Assembly (NCBI GenBank): GCA_003170295.1
Contig: PNAJ01000108.1
Location: 1,807 to 35,326, forward strand
Reading direction: 5' to 3'
DNA length: 33,520 nucleotides
From: Bryobacterales bacterium
Lineage (GTDB): Bacteria; Acidobacteriota; Terriglobia; Bryobacterales; Bryobacteraceae
Shown: positions 24,155-33,269 of the stretch, piece after piece
Layout: each line of letters starts with the position of its first letter
How positions within the stretch are numbered: the stretch's first letter is position 1
Made by a program: the position numbers and the translations under genes
Notes under the pieces: model-generated
Seen by the model: the letters and a program-made list of their open reading frames with translations, nothing else
Database searches by the model: none
What the model was told of the DNA's origin: nothing

Positions 24155-24222
24155 ATGCGCGATATAGGGAGCGGCGAATGCTTGCGGCGTCAAATTTGAC
24201 GGTTTTACCGCGGAATCGACGA

Positions 24223-24489
24223 TCAGCCGCGATTTTCTTCTAGGTGGCGCAGGCGGGCGTCCAAGACCTGTTCGACTCGGTAGAGCTTTTCGTCCTGCAC
24301 CTGAAATCGAGCTTCGATAATGCGGGTCACATCATCGAAGCGCTTGTCTACGCTGTCGAATCGTTTAGCCATTAAATGGCGCAGGTCTGACAGCCTGCTG
24401 TTGTTGCCTAGGATACCCACCAAAACCAGAAGGCTGGGCATTCCGACGCTGATTGCGAACTTCACGTCTTCGCTGGTCATCACGCGCAT
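24223..24489 (-). CDS. Small membrane-anchored coiled-coil protein
   Basis: 88 residues. MRVMTSEDVKFAISVGMPSL leads into a membrane segment (about 10-28, ending LVLVGILGN). A heptad-like helix follows with repeats such as MAKRFDSVDKRFDDVTRIIE. Such small anchored coiled-coil proteins are common in acidobacteria and have no known function. The frame upstream to 24657 runs through a hairpin repeat and overlaps the methyltransferase gene, so the start is placed at 24489 (or ATG 24480). Confidence 0.6.
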   Translation of the reverse strand: MRVMTSEDVKFAISVGMPSLLVLVGILGNNSRLSDLRHLMAKRFDSVDKRFDDVTRIIEARFQVQDEKLYRVEQVLDARLRHLEENRG

Positions 24490-24511
24490 TTTATGATAAC
24501 CCGGCGGGCGG

Positions 24512-24545
24512 CGACACGAGTGTCGACGCGGCACGCACGAGTGCG
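24512..24545. repeat. Tandem hairpins with GA loops (REP-like)
   Basis: Two perfect stems: CGACAC-GA-GTGTCG at 24512-24525 and CGCAC-GA-GTGCG at 24534-24545 (six- and five-base stems). Both have the same two-base GA loop and lie in the 127-base divergent gap before the methyltransferase gene. The repeated CACGAGTG core suggests a repeat family distinct from the one around the transposase. Confidence 0.7.
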
Positions 24546-24616
24546 CGCGCCACAGGCGGACTCGGATCTGCTGGTCGATTCGGTTAGACGGCGCCGGTCG
24601 GGTAGAATGGGGGTCC

Positions 24617-25624
24617 ATGAGTACACCGAATCCGGGGATTATTTTCGAGACTATCAATGCGTATCAACGCTCGGCGGCGTTGAAGGCTGCCATTGAGCTT
24701 GATGTGTTCAGCGCGGTTGCCAAGGGGAATCGCTCGGCGGAGGCGATCGCCAAAGCGGTTGGGGCGTCTGCGCGCGGGGTGCGGATCTTGTGCGATTACC
24801 TGGTTGTGATCGGGTTTCTTTTGAAGGACCGCGGCGAATATTCGTGTACTGCCGAGTCGGGGATGTTTCTGGACCGCGGCTCGCCCGCCTATTTCGGCGG
24901 CACTACGCGGTTTCTTTTGGACCCTCGGCTGATTGCTCCTTATCTCCAGTTGACGGAGATTGTGAGGACGGGAAGAACTACGCTGCCCGATGAAGGGACT
25001 GTGAGTCGCGACAATCCGATCTGGGTGGAGTTCGCGCAGGAGATGACGCCGATGATGTTTCCGGCGGCGGGCGAGATCGCGGGGATTGTCGGAGGCGACG
25101 GACCGATTCGGGTGTTGGATCTCGCGGCGGGGCACGGATTGTTTGGCATTATGATCGCGCAGCGGAATCCGCAGGCGAAGATTACGGCTCTGGATTGGGC
25201 GGATGTGCTGGCTGTCGCAACCGGGAACGCCCAGAAATTCGGCGTGGCCAACCGTCATCGGGCGCTGGCGGGCGATGCCTTCGAGGCGGATTATGAAGGG
25301 CCTTACGATGTGGTGCTCGTGACGAACTTTTTTCATCACTTCGATCCGCCGACTTGCTTGACGCTGATGCGGAAGATCCACGCGGCGCTCGGGCCCGGCG
25401 GACGGTGCGTGACGCTCGAGTTCGTGCCGAACGACGATCGCGTGTCACCGCCGGTGGCTGCGGGATTCGGAATGATGATGCTGGGGACGACGGTGGCGGG
25501 GGACGTGTACACTTTCGCCGAATACTCGACGATGTTCCGCAATGCCGGGTTCGCGTCTTCCGAGCTTCACGCGCTGGCACAATCGCCGGAGACGGTTATC
25601 GTTAGCACAAAAGCCGCTCGGTAG
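24617..25624 (+). CDS. SAM-dependent O-methyltransferase (Methyltransf_2 type)
   Basis: A protein of 335 residues. The N-terminal winged-helix dimerisation domain (about 10-90) includes NAYQRSAALKAAIELDVFSA and a GASARGVRILCDYLVV helix. The catalytic Rossmann domain follows, with SAM motif I VLDLAAGHGLFG (about 164-175), an acidic LDWADVL strand and post-motif FFHHFDPPTC. This family methylates small-molecule hydroxyls (hydroxyindole O-methyltransferase-like, polyketide O-methyltransferases). The substrate is not evident and no biosynthetic cluster surrounds it. It stands alone between the coiled-coil protein and the TIGR03437 gene. Confidence 0.9.
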   Translation: MSTPNPGIIFETINAYQRSAALKAAIELDVFSAVAKGNRSAEAIAKAVGASARGVRILCDYLVVIGFLLKDRGEYSCTAESGMFLDRGSPAYFGGTTRFLLDPRLIAPYLQLTEIVRTGRTTLPDEGTVSRDNPIWVEFAQEMTPMMFPAAGEIAGIVGGDGPIRVLDLAAGHGLFGIMIAQRNPQAKITALDWADVLAVATGNAQKFGVANRHRALAGDAFEADYEGPYDVVLVTNFFHHFDPPTCLTLMRKIHAALGPGGRCVTLEFVPNDDRVSPPVAAGFGMMMLGTTVAGDVYTFAEYSTMFRNAGFASSELHALAQSPETVIVSTKAAR

Positions 25625-25730
25625 GCATCTGCTAAACTGAGACGTACTGGTTTTTCCCCTGCCGATGTTTCCCCGCGCGCGGCAACGAAGGATCGCTGTG
25701 CAATATTCGCGTTCAAACAGGATGTAAGCC

Positions 25731-27833
25731 ATGAAGTTCTTTTTCCTGATTCTGGGTTCGATCGGCCTCCTAGCCGCGCAACCTACCATTTGTATGACGA
25801 CTGCCGCGTCCCCCATTCTCCATGCCGAGGGGTTGACGGAGCGGATCGGCGACATCGTTTATAGCTGCACGGGAGCGCCGAGTACGATGCTTACCGTGAA
25901 TCTTTCGGTCCAGCTGAATACCGGAATCACCAACAGGATTTCGACCGGGAACATCGTTACGGGAACCGTTCTTACGGTCGATAGCGGATTGGGTCCGCAG
26001 GCGGTGTTGGTGCAGCCGATTCTGCTATCGCCGAGCAACCTGCACTGGAATGGCGTGCCGCTGACGTTTTCGGTGCAAGGCGCTTTGACGATCCGGATTG
26101 CCGACGTGAGGGCGAATGCCGCCGGGATTTCCGTGGGCGGACAGATCGTCGCCACGTTGAGCGGGGACCTCGGGATTACGCAGAGTGCGCTGGTGGTGGG
26201 GGTACCTGAGGTCGGCCTCTATGCCGGGTATTCGGGGGAGCTGATTTGCGCTCAAGGTGGCTCGCCTCTGCCGGGGTCGATCGGTTTCTCGAATTTGATT
26301 CTTGACGGCACGGCGTTCACGAGCACTCGGATTACCGAAGGATATGCGGGGTCGTTCACTCCGCGATCGGCGGCGCCGAATCTGAATGCCGATAGCGGAA
26401 CGCGGTTCATCGTGCGGCATAACGGCTTTCCGCAAGCGGCGCGCCTGTTCGTGCCGAATGTGATTGCGGGGTCCGATACGGTTCAAGCGACGGCTGGGGG
26501 TGATTTGGGCGTGCCTGCGTCGGGCGGAGCGTATGCGCCGTCGACGAACGGGTCGCTGCTGCTGGCCTTGGTTGCGGGCGCGGATGCGACGGGGGCGGGC
26601 GGAACGCTGGTGTATACTCCGGGCGCGATCGGGTCGGGGACGGTGACGTTCGATGGGGTCGCGGAGCTGCAGATTTCGAGCGGCTCGGCCTACGCGGTGT
26701 ATGAAGTGGTCGACTCGAACTTCTTCGTGCTGGAGAGCGCGCAGTTTCCGACCTTCCTAGGGCTTGCTCCGAACGCGGTGACGGCGGCGGTTCAGACGAC
26801 CGGGGGAGTGACGTTCGCTCCTCTGTCCGGGGTCGCGACGGCGTCGACCAGCAGTCCGATTCCTCGCTTTGTGGGTATCACACCGCCGAACGATTGCGGA
26901 ATTATCGGAGATTGCGGCGCGTCGTATTTTCCGCAGTTGACCGTGACCACTCCGTCGCTGCAATACACGCTGGGAGCGGGTTCGCCGAACCAGGCGCAGT
27001 ATGTTCCCGTGAACAATAGCGGCGGAGGCGTGCTGTACTGGACGGCGTCCGTGAGCTATACGAGCGGCAGCGGATGGCTGGCGATCCAGCCTGCGTCGGG
27101 GATGAATAACGGCACGGTGCGGATCGATGCTTATCCGGGCAGTCTCGGGGTGGGCACGTATCAGGCGACACTGACGATCGATGGAGGGAACGCGGGGCGC
27201 CGGCTAGTCCCGGTGACGTTGGCGATCACGCAGGCAACGGCTCCCGGACCCCAGATTCTGACGGTCGAGAATGCGGCGAGCTTTGCGCAATTGCCGGTGG
27301 TGCCGGGTTCGTTGACGACGATCATGGGTACGGCGCTGACGGGCAAGATTGTGTCGGCGAGCTTCGATGGGCTGCCGGCCACGATTCTGTTCAGCAATGC
27401 CACGCAGATCAATTTGCTGGTTCCAGCCGGGATAGCGTCGAAGAGCTCGACGCAGTTGGTGGTTATCGTGGATGGAGCGATTAGCCTGCCGGTTACGATT
27501 CCGGTGGCTCCTTTTGAGCCGGGGATATTTGCGGGCGCGGTGGTGAATCAGGATTCGACGGTGAACTCGATTAGCAACGGGGCGGCGGCGGGGAGCGTGA
27601 TTTACTTTTACGCAACCGGGTTGTCCGGCTCGGGAACGATCAGCGCGCGCATCGGAGGGACGGAGCTTACGAACCTCTATTACGCGGGACCTGCGCCTGG
27701 TTATCCGGGCGTGCAGCAAATCAATTTGATGTTGCCGCCGGGAATGCAGGGGATGACTACGGCTCTATCGGTCTGCGGAACTGGCACGGGCGGCGAGGTT
27801 TGCAGTCTGCCTTATCCGCTGACCTTGAAATAG
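25731..27833 (+). CDS. Secreted beta-rich protein with BACON-like domain and TIGR03437 tail
   Basis: A protein of 700 residues with signal peptide MKFFFLILGSIGLLAAQPT. Residues about 50-360 form a beta-rich region of unknown type (VNLSVQLNTGITNRISTGN). Residues about 415-500 resemble a BACON-like domain (SYTSGSGWLAIQPASG, then GTYQATLTI). The last 200 residues are a TIGR03437 module with two related halves, each with a QIN strand (QINLLVPAGI near residue 560; QQINLMLPPGM near 663). Function is unknown; a surface or matrix protein is inferred. Its stop codon abuts the stop of the convergent mqnC gene with no base between. Confidence 0.82.
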   Translation: MKFFFLILGSIGLLAAQPTICMTTAASPILHAEGLTERIGDIVYSCTGAPSTMLTVNLSVQLNTGITNRISTGNIVTGTVLTVDSGLGPQAVLVQPILLSPSNLHWNGVPLTFSVQGALTIRIADVRANAAGISVGGQIVATLSGDLGITQSALVVGVPEVGLYAGYSGELICAQGGSPLPGSIGFSNLILDGTAFTSTRITEGYAGSFTPRSAAPNLNADSGTRFIVRHNGFPQAARLFVPNVIAGSDTVQATAGGDLGVPASGGAYAPSTNGSLLLALVAGADATGAGGTLVYTPGAIGSGTVTFDGVAELQISSGSAYAVYEVVDSNFFVLESAQFPTFLGLAPNAVTAAVQTTGGVTFAPLSGVATASTSSPIPRFVGITPPNDCGIIGDCGASYFPQLTVTTPSLQYTLGAGSPNQAQYVPVNNSGGGVLYWTASVSYTSGSGWLAIQPASGMNNGTVRIDAYPGSLGVGTYQATLTIDGGNAGRRLVPVTLAITQATAPGPQILTVENAASFAQLPVVPGSLTTIMGTALTGKIVSASFDGLPATILFSNATQINLLVPAGIASKSSTQLVVIVDGAISLPVTIPVAPFEPGIFAGAVVNQDSTVNSISNGAAAGSVIYFYATGLSGSGTISARIGGTELTNLYYAGPAPGYPGVQQINLMLPPGMQGMTTALSVCGTGTGGEVCSLPYPLTLK

Positions 27834-28865
27834 TTAGTTGAGGAAATAGGTGCGGTAGAGGGTATCGCGCTGCTTCGGAATGAAGCCGGCGTCGCGAATC
27901 AGGCGGCGAAGCTCTTCTTCCGAGGCTCGGTGATGCGCGCCCGCGGCACTGACTACATTTTCCTCAATCATGATACTGCCGACGTCGTTTCCGCCGAAAC
28001 GCAGGCCGAGCTGGCAGGTTTTTAATCCGGGAGTGACCCAGGAAGACTGGATATTCAGGATATTATCGAGATAAATCCGCGATAATGCGAGCATTTTCAG
28101 ATATTCGACGGCGGTTGCTTCTTCTTTCACGAAGCGGCCGAGGGATGTGTTTTCGCGCTGGAAGCTCCAGGGAATGAAGGCGGTGAACATGCCGCTCTCA
28201 TCCTGCATCTGGCGTACGATGTCGAAGTGGTTCATCCGTTCCTCGATGGTTTCGCCGGTGCCGAACATCATGGTCGCGGTGGAGTTCATACCCAGGGAAT
28301 GGCAGGTTCGATGGACGTCGATCCAGTCTTGCACACTTGATTTTAGGCGACTTATGCGGTGACGGACACCGTCGTCCAGGATTTCCGCGCCGCCGCCGGG
28401 GAGGGAATCGAGTCCGGCGTCGCGGAGGCGGGCTAGGGTGTCGCGAATCGTTAAATCGCTGACTTTGGCGATGTTGACGATCTCCGGGGCGGAGAAGCAG
28501 TGGCACCAGATATTGAAATTCGCTTTAATCGAGCGGAGGAGGTCCTCATACCACTCGATTTTAAGCTCGGGATGAAGGCCGCCTTGCATCAAAATACCGG
28601 TTCCGCCGAGGTCTAGTGTCTCCTTAATCTTCGAAAAAATGACTTCTTTGGAGTGCAAATACCCTTCTGCGTGCCCTAACGGACGATAAAATGCACAAAA
28701 ACTACAGTACTCGGTGCAGGTATTGGTGTAGTTAATGTTGCGGTCGATGATGTAGCTGACGACGCCTTCCGGGTGCAGCTTGCGGCGCACGGCGTCGGCG
28801 GCCATGCCGATTCCGATGAGGTCGTTGGAATTATAGAGGTCGATGGCTTCGGCGCGGGAGATCAT
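27834..28865 (-). CDS. mqnC: Cyclic dehypoxanthine futalosine synthase MqnC (radical SAM)
   Basis: Radical SAM enzyme of 343 residues that cyclises dehypoxanthine futalosine in the futalosine menaquinone pathway. The CxxxCxxC motif is CTEYCSFC (Cys50, Cys54, Cys57) after DRNINYTNT. Hallmarks include GGTGILMQGGLHPEL, DSLPGGGAEILDDGVR and FIPWSFQRENTSLG. It resembles MqnE from the other locus in fold and motif order, but MQGGLHP in place of VGGLHP and the shorter length fit MqnC. Its ATG overlaps the mqnA stop by four bases (ATGA), so the two are translationally coupled, mqnA first. Confidence 0.95.
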   Translation of the reverse strand: MISRAEAIDLYNSNDLIGIGMAADAVRRKLHPEGVVSYIIDRNINYTNTCTEYCSFCAFYRPLGHAEGYLHSKEVIFSKIKETLDLGGTGILMQGGLHPELKIEWYEDLLRSIKANFNIWCHCFSAPEIVNIAKVSDLTIRDTLARLRDAGLDSLPGGGAEILDDGVRHRISRLKSSVQDWIDVHRTCHSLGMNSTATMMFGTGETIEERMNHFDIVRQMQDESGMFTAFIPWSFQRENTSLGRFVKEEATAVEYLKMLALSRIYLDNILNIQSSWVTPGLKTCQLGLRFGGNDVGSIMIEENVVSAAGAHHRASEEELRRLIRDAGFIPKQRDTLYRTYFLN

Positions 28866-29659
28866 AAGGATACTCCTGCCGTCACGCAGTCGAGCGCGGC
28901 GGCTTGTTTCAGAAACAGGTTGAGACCTTCGTGGTCGCGGTCTTCGAGCTCGAAGACAATGTGGCGGGTGAGATACTCGCGGGCCAGTTGCTCGGTGATG
29001 CCGCGGATGGGAGACTGCTGGCGGACGATTTCGTCAACATGCGCGAGGCCTTCGCGGCAGGAATCGAGAAACGCCCTCTCGAAGGCAGGCTGCATGATTT
29101 CTTTGCGGCCGGACCAGAGGGCGAAGATCATCGGGAGGCCGGTTAATTGGGTCCATTCCAGGCCGAGATCGAGGGTCTCGAAGGGCAGCGTGGCGGGATC
29201 CAGATGCAGCGCGGGATCGCCGATCAGCAGTGCCGCATCGGCCTCGCCAAGCATGGGAGCCAGCTCCGCGCGGCGCGAAATCAGCTTTGGCTGTACGCCA
29301 TATTTTTCGGCGAGAATAATTCTCGCAAGCATGACCGAGGTTCGGGAGCCGGTATCGGTAGCCAGCGTTTTGATTTCGCGAATAGGGACTTTCGAGACCA
29401 GCAGAATGCTGCGCACGGCGCCGCGGCAGGCTATACCGGTGCCGCGGAAGTAGTCGAGTTTCTGGCGCGCCATTTCAATGACCGGCACGATGCCGATGTC
29501 TGCTTCGCCAGAGGCGAGCTGGTCGGCGCATTCCGACGGGAGGGCGTAGCCCATGTCGAAGATGCCGCGCTGGGCGCCATGTTCGATACCCCAGATCAGC
29601 GGAACAGTATTCAAGTAACTGACCGCGCATACGCGTGGCTGTTTGTAGATGGAAGGCAA
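28862..29659 (-). CDS. mqnA: Chorismate dehydratase MqnA
   Basis: A periplasmic-binding-protein-like enzyme of 265 residues in the cytoplasm that dehydrates chorismate to 3-enolpyruvyl-benzoate, the first step of the futalosine pathway. Motifs include VCAVSYLNTVPLIWGIE near the N-terminus, SGEADIGIVPVIEMARQ and LLIGDPALHL; the TDTGSRTSVMLARIIL segment is also typical. The start is TTG at 29659; no ATG or GTG fits before the conserved YLNT region, so a TTG start is preferred. First gene of the mqnA-mqnC pair. Confidence 0.95.
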   Translation of the reverse strand: MPSIYKQPRVCAVSYLNTVPLIWGIEHGAQRGIFDMGYALPSECADQLASGEADIGIVPVIEMARQKLDYFRGTGIACRGAVRSILLVSKVPIREIKTLATDTGSRTSVMLARIILAEKYGVQPKLISRRAELAPMLGEADAALLIGDPALHLDPATLPFETLDLGLEWTQLTGLPMIFALWSGRKEIMQPAFERAFLDSCREGLAHVDEIVRQQSPIRGITEQLAREYLTRHIVFELEDRDHEGLNLFLKQAAALDCVTAGVSL

Positions 29660-29754
29660 TCTTTAGTTTATCATCTGGACTAGAGCCCGTATATTTCTGC
29701 TGTGCTATCTTCGAGAGGTAGGCGGTTCCCGCGCGCCGTCCTCGGAGTATCCTC

Positions 29755-32700
29755 ATGAAAAAACTGTTTGGCTATTTTATCGTCCTGTCGGCGACCTTGT
29801 GGGGGCAAGCGGTTTCTCCCACCATTAATCAGACACCGACGCGGCAATTCGGGCACCCAACTCTCGCGGTTCCCCTGACGCAGGCGTCGCCGAATCTGGT
29901 CGAAGGGCGGGAGTTGAGCGTTCCGGGCCAGATCGCGTTCGATACCAGCGTCAATCCGCCGATCCTCTATGTGGCGGACATCGGCAATAACCGCGTGCTT
30001 GGCTTTAAGAACATCGCGAGGCTGAGCGCCGGAAACTACGCCGACCTGGTGATCGGGCAGCAGGACCCTTTCAGTACTCTCGCGCAAGGTGGGGGCAGCA
30101 GTACTCTCAGCACCGGCTTCAACCAGCCGACGGGCGTCGCGGTGAATAGCAAAGGCGATCTGTATGTGGCCGACGCGGGGAACAACAGGATTTTACGATT
30201 TCCGGCTCCCTTCAACCAACCGCCGGGCAATCCTCCGCAACCCGACCTGGTGATCGGGCAAAAATCTTACAGCAGCGGCACATCGCTGAATGAGGGCGGC
30301 AACGCCGCCAGCAAGACGCTCGCATTTTCTTCCGGCGGCAGCGTATACCTTACCAGCCTGGCGATCGACGCGACTGGCAACCTCTGGACTACCGATCCGA
30401 TTAACAATCGTGTGTTGATGTATCCGATCGCGAATCTCTCGCCGAATACGGTGGAGCCGGTGGCGACGGTGGTTCTGGGGCAGAACGATTTCATCACGTC
30501 GATCATCACGGTCCCAAACTCGACGCAGTTAACGAAGAATGTTCTAGCTCAGCCGTCCGGCCTGGCGTTCGATGCTTCCGGCAACTTGTATGTCGCCGAC
30601 GGATATTCGCGTGTGGTGTATTTCCAGGGGCCAAATTTTCTCTCGCAGGGGCAAGCGGCGCTGCGAGTGCTGGGCGTCTCTCCTCCGCAGCAGCCGGGCC
30701 AGCCTGCCACGGTGTTCCCCAATCAATATTCGCTCGGTTTTCCCAACGCGAACAATCAGCTGATTCCGCCGAATGGGGTGTTCACGCTGGGAAGTAATGT
30801 TTTTGTTGCCGATACCGCGTCGAATCGAATCGTGGAGTACGATATTCCTTCGAAATGGGCGCCGGAATCGACGACTTTCCCGTCGCCGGCGGCCTTGTTC
30901 GTGATCGGGCAGAATGGATTCGCGGCAGGGCAGGCGAATCAGGGGCATCCGCAGCCGGATCAGTTCACTCTGGCGAGTCCGTATGCGGGAGCGTTCGTGG
31001 GGACCGGGACCGGGGCCCAATTGTGGGTCGCCGACACCGGGAACAATCGTGTGCTCGCCTACTCGCCTGCTTCGACGGGATATACCGGGGCATCGGTGGT
31101 GGTGGGGCAATTGGATTATATTTACAACGCGCCCAATTTGATCGTGGGTCAGGAAGTATTTTTATCTGGCGGAGGAGTGTCGGCGTCGGGAATCGTGATC
31201 GACAAGAATTCCACTCCTCCGCACCTGTATGTCGCCGATCCGGGGAATAACCGGATTCTGTGTTTTAAGAACGCTCTCACGGTTGGGCAGATCGCAGGCA
31301 CGCCGGCGGATCTGGTAATCGGGCAGCCCGATTTTAAGACCTCGGAGATTAATTATCCGAATGGAATCGCTCTTTCGCCTTCGGCGACGGGGCTCCACAT
31401 ACCGATCGGCGTGGCGGTGGATAACAATGGGAACCTCTATGTGGCCGATGAAGGAAACGGACGCGTGCTGCGCTTCCCGGCCCCGTTCAACCAGGCACCG
31501 GGCACGTTGCCAACGGCGAACCTGGTGCTGGGGCAATCGAGCTTCACGTCTCTGATTCAGAATGCCAGTTCGAACTCCATGCACTCGCCTTGGGGCGTGG
31601 CATTGTTCGCCGGATCCGACGCAAACGCCACTCCACTGGCGGGTGGGTTGGCGGTTTCGGACCCCTCGTTTCAGCGAGTGCTGATTTTCAAGAAGCCGGC
31701 GAACGGAGATTTCACGAGCGGCCAGAACGCGTCGATTGTGATCGGGCAGTCAAGTTTCTCGGCGGTCGCGTCGGGAAACGGCGCTGCTTCTTTTAATCTT
31801 CCTCGCGGAATTGCCTCGGATACTTCAGACCGTTTATACGTAGCGGACTCGAATAATAATCGTGTACTGGTGTTCACTCAGGCGCCGGAAGGAACCACCA
31901 ACGGACCGACTTCGACGCTCCAGATCACCGGGCTCTCCCTACCACAAGGGGTTGCGGTCAGTTCGCTCACGACAGAACTGTGGATCGCGAACACGAACGG
32001 ATTTCAGATCTTGCGCTATCCGGAATACAACCATTGCCAGTTGGTCTCCTGCACGGCGACGGCATTGCTGTTCGCAAACGGCGCGCCGCTGGGGTTGGCG
32101 CTCGATGGGAGCGATAACGTGGTGGTGGGGGATGCGGCGAACCGGGTGACCTTCTATTTCGCGCAGGCGTTTTTCCGGAATGCCGCGAATTTCAATACTC
32201 AGGCTCTGGCTCCCGGGATGCTTGCGGCGCTGGGCCGGTTGGGATTGCCGATGAAAATCCAAGATGCGGCGGCTTCGTCTTCCCCTTGGCCCGCGACGCT
32301 CGCGGATCTGAATCTCAGCGTCAATGGAACGCTGGCGCCGATCTTCAACACCAATAGCGGCTTCGGCGCCATCTTTTTCCAGGTACCGTACAATGCGCCG
32401 ACGTCCGGGACGGCGAATTTCATGGTCACGCAAAAGTCGACCGGTGCGGTTTTGAGCGTCGGTACTTTTCAGATGACGACCGCCAATCCTGGGTTCTTCA
32501 CGACGGGCCAGAATGGGCTTGGTCCGGTTATTGCGCGCAATCTTATCGGCGATTATCCGCTCAATAACGCCGGGAGTCCGGTTGCACGGGGCGGGGATAT
32601 TGAGTTTTGCCTGACGGGTTATGGACAGGCGCCGGGAGCTCCTCCGGATGGAAGTCCTCCGAGTGGCACCCCGAGCACTGGAGTCGCTCCGGTAATCTAT

Positions 32701-32934
32701 ATTGGTGGAGTTGCCGTTACCGCGATCGGATACTCGGGCCTCGGTTGTGGTTTCCCGGGGGGCTGGCAGATCAATGCCACGGTTCCATTGGCCGTCGCGC
32801 CCGGTACTGCGTCGGTGGTGTTGACGTATCTTGGGATCCAAAGCAATATCGGGGGAACCACGAATGCGGATGGAACGCCTGGACCGGACGTTAAACTGAC
32901 TGGTAGCGCTTTGACGTCGATTTTCGTCAAGTAA
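29755..32934 (+). CDS. Secreted protein with twelve NHL-type blades (two duplicated propellers) and TIGR03437 tail
   Basis: A protein of 1059 residues with signal peptide MKKLFGYFIVLSATLWGQA and CGGAG before its start. Twelve blade signatures of the LYVADxGNNRVL type begin near residues 71, 136, 210, 278, 349, 423, 491, 561, 632, 694, 742 and 789. Most blades are followed by an (V/L)GQxxF strand. Blades 1-6 match 7-12 in order: blades 1 and 7 share FKN endings and ADLVIGQ, and blades 2 and 8 share RFPAPFNQ. The second half is therefore a tandem copy of a six-bladed propeller. Residues about 800-1059 are a TIGR03437 module with QIN-type strands (IFFQVPYNAP, GWQINATVP). Expected to be a surface or extracellular binding protein; ligand unknown. 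Confidence 0.9.
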   Translation: MKKLFGYFIVLSATLWGQAVSPTINQTPTRQFGHPTLAVPLTQASPNLVEGRELSVPGQIAFDTSVNPPILYVADIGNNRVLGFKNIARLSAGNYADLVIGQQDPFSTLAQGGGSSTLSTGFNQPTGVAVNSKGDLYVADAGNNRILRFPAPFNQPPGNPPQPDLVIGQKSYSSGTSLNEGGNAASKTLAFSSGGSVYLTSLAIDATGNLWTTDPINNRVLMYPIANLSPNTVEPVATVVLGQNDFITSIITVPNSTQLTKNVLAQPSGLAFDASGNLYVADGYSRVVYFQGPNFLSQGQAALRVLGVSPPQQPGQPATVFPNQYSLGFPNANNQLIPPNGVFTLGSNVFVADTASNRIVEYDIPSKWAPESTTFPSPAALFVIGQNGFAAGQANQGHPQPDQFTLASPYAGAFVGTGTGAQLWVADTGNNRVLAYSPASTGYTGASVVVGQLDYIYNAPNLIVGQEVFLSGGGVSASGIVIDKNSTPPHLYVADPGNNRILCFKNALTVGQIAGTPADLVIGQPDFKTSEINYPNGIALSPSATGLHIPIGVAVDNNGNLYVADEGNGRVLRFPAPFNQAPGTLPTANLVLGQSSFTSLIQNASSNSMHSPWGVALFAGSDANATPLAGGLAVSDPSFQRVLIFKKPANGDFTSGQNASIVIGQSSFSAVASGNGAASFNLPRGIASDTSDRLYVADSNNNRVLVFTQAPEGTTNGPTSTLQITGLSLPQGVAVSSLTTELWIANTNGFQILRYPEYNHCQLVSCTATALLFANGAPLGLALDGSDNVVVGDAANRVTFYFAQAFFRNAANFNTQALAPGMLAALGRLGLPMKIQDAAASSSPWPATLADLNLSVNGTLAPIFNTNSGFGAIFFQVPYNAPTSGTANFMVTQKSTGAVLSVGTFQMTTANPGFFTTGQNGLGPVIARNLIGDYPLNNAGSPVARGGDIEFCLTGYGQAPGAPPDGSPPSGTPSTGVAPVIYIGGVAVTAIGYSGLGCGFPGGWQINATVPLAVAPGTASVVLTYLGIQSNIGGTTNADGTPGPDVKLTGSALTSIFVK

Positions 32935-32956
32935 TCGCTGCGGGCGTTAGATTTAG

Positions 32957-33166
32957 ATGAAGAAGTATGCTGCCGTATTCGAAAAATCCAGCAATGGCTG
33001 GGGAGCGTCCGTACCGGACTTGCCTGGTTGCGTCGCCCTGGGATTCACGCTTGACGAGACGAAGAGCTTAATCCGCGAAGCGCTGGAGCAGCATTTGGCC
33101 GCGATGCGTGCGGACGGGGATGAGATCCCTGAGCCATCCTACGTGGAATTGGTCGAGGTGGCTTAG
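32957..33166 (+). CDS. Solitary HicB-like antitoxin
   Basis: A protein of 69 residues matching short HicB proteins: MKKYAAVFEKSSNGWGASVP, then DLPGCVALGFTLDETKSLI and LEQHLAAMRADGDEIPEPS. No hicA follows; the next gene is tRNA-Tyr, and the preceding gene is the NHL protein 22 bases upstream. It differs clearly from the hicB at 19.3-19.6 kb. It may be an orphan left after toxin loss or may act on a HicA encoded elsewhere. Confidence 0.8.
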   Translation: MKKYAAVFEKSSNGWGASVPDLPGCVALGFTLDETKSLIREALEQHLAAMRADGDEIPEPSYVELVEVA

Positions 33167-33269
33167 CGCTTCCATAGAAGGTGCGGTATACTTATTTTTA
33201 CGCCCACTGGCCGTGCGGAAGTGTGCGCGGCGGACCATCTCGTGGGAAAATCATTCGTGTGATAAACAT

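Noticed and set aside
24188..24201. Perfect palindrome CGTCAAATTTGACG as a terminator or operator
   Set aside because: No loop and no proper T-tract. It could be a regulator site, but no adjacent regulator supports it.
24489..24657. N-terminal extension of the coiled-coil protein through the hairpin repeat
   Set aside because: The extra residues come from the CACGAGTG hairpins and overlap the methyltransferase start, so the extension is an artefact of an open frame through a repeat.
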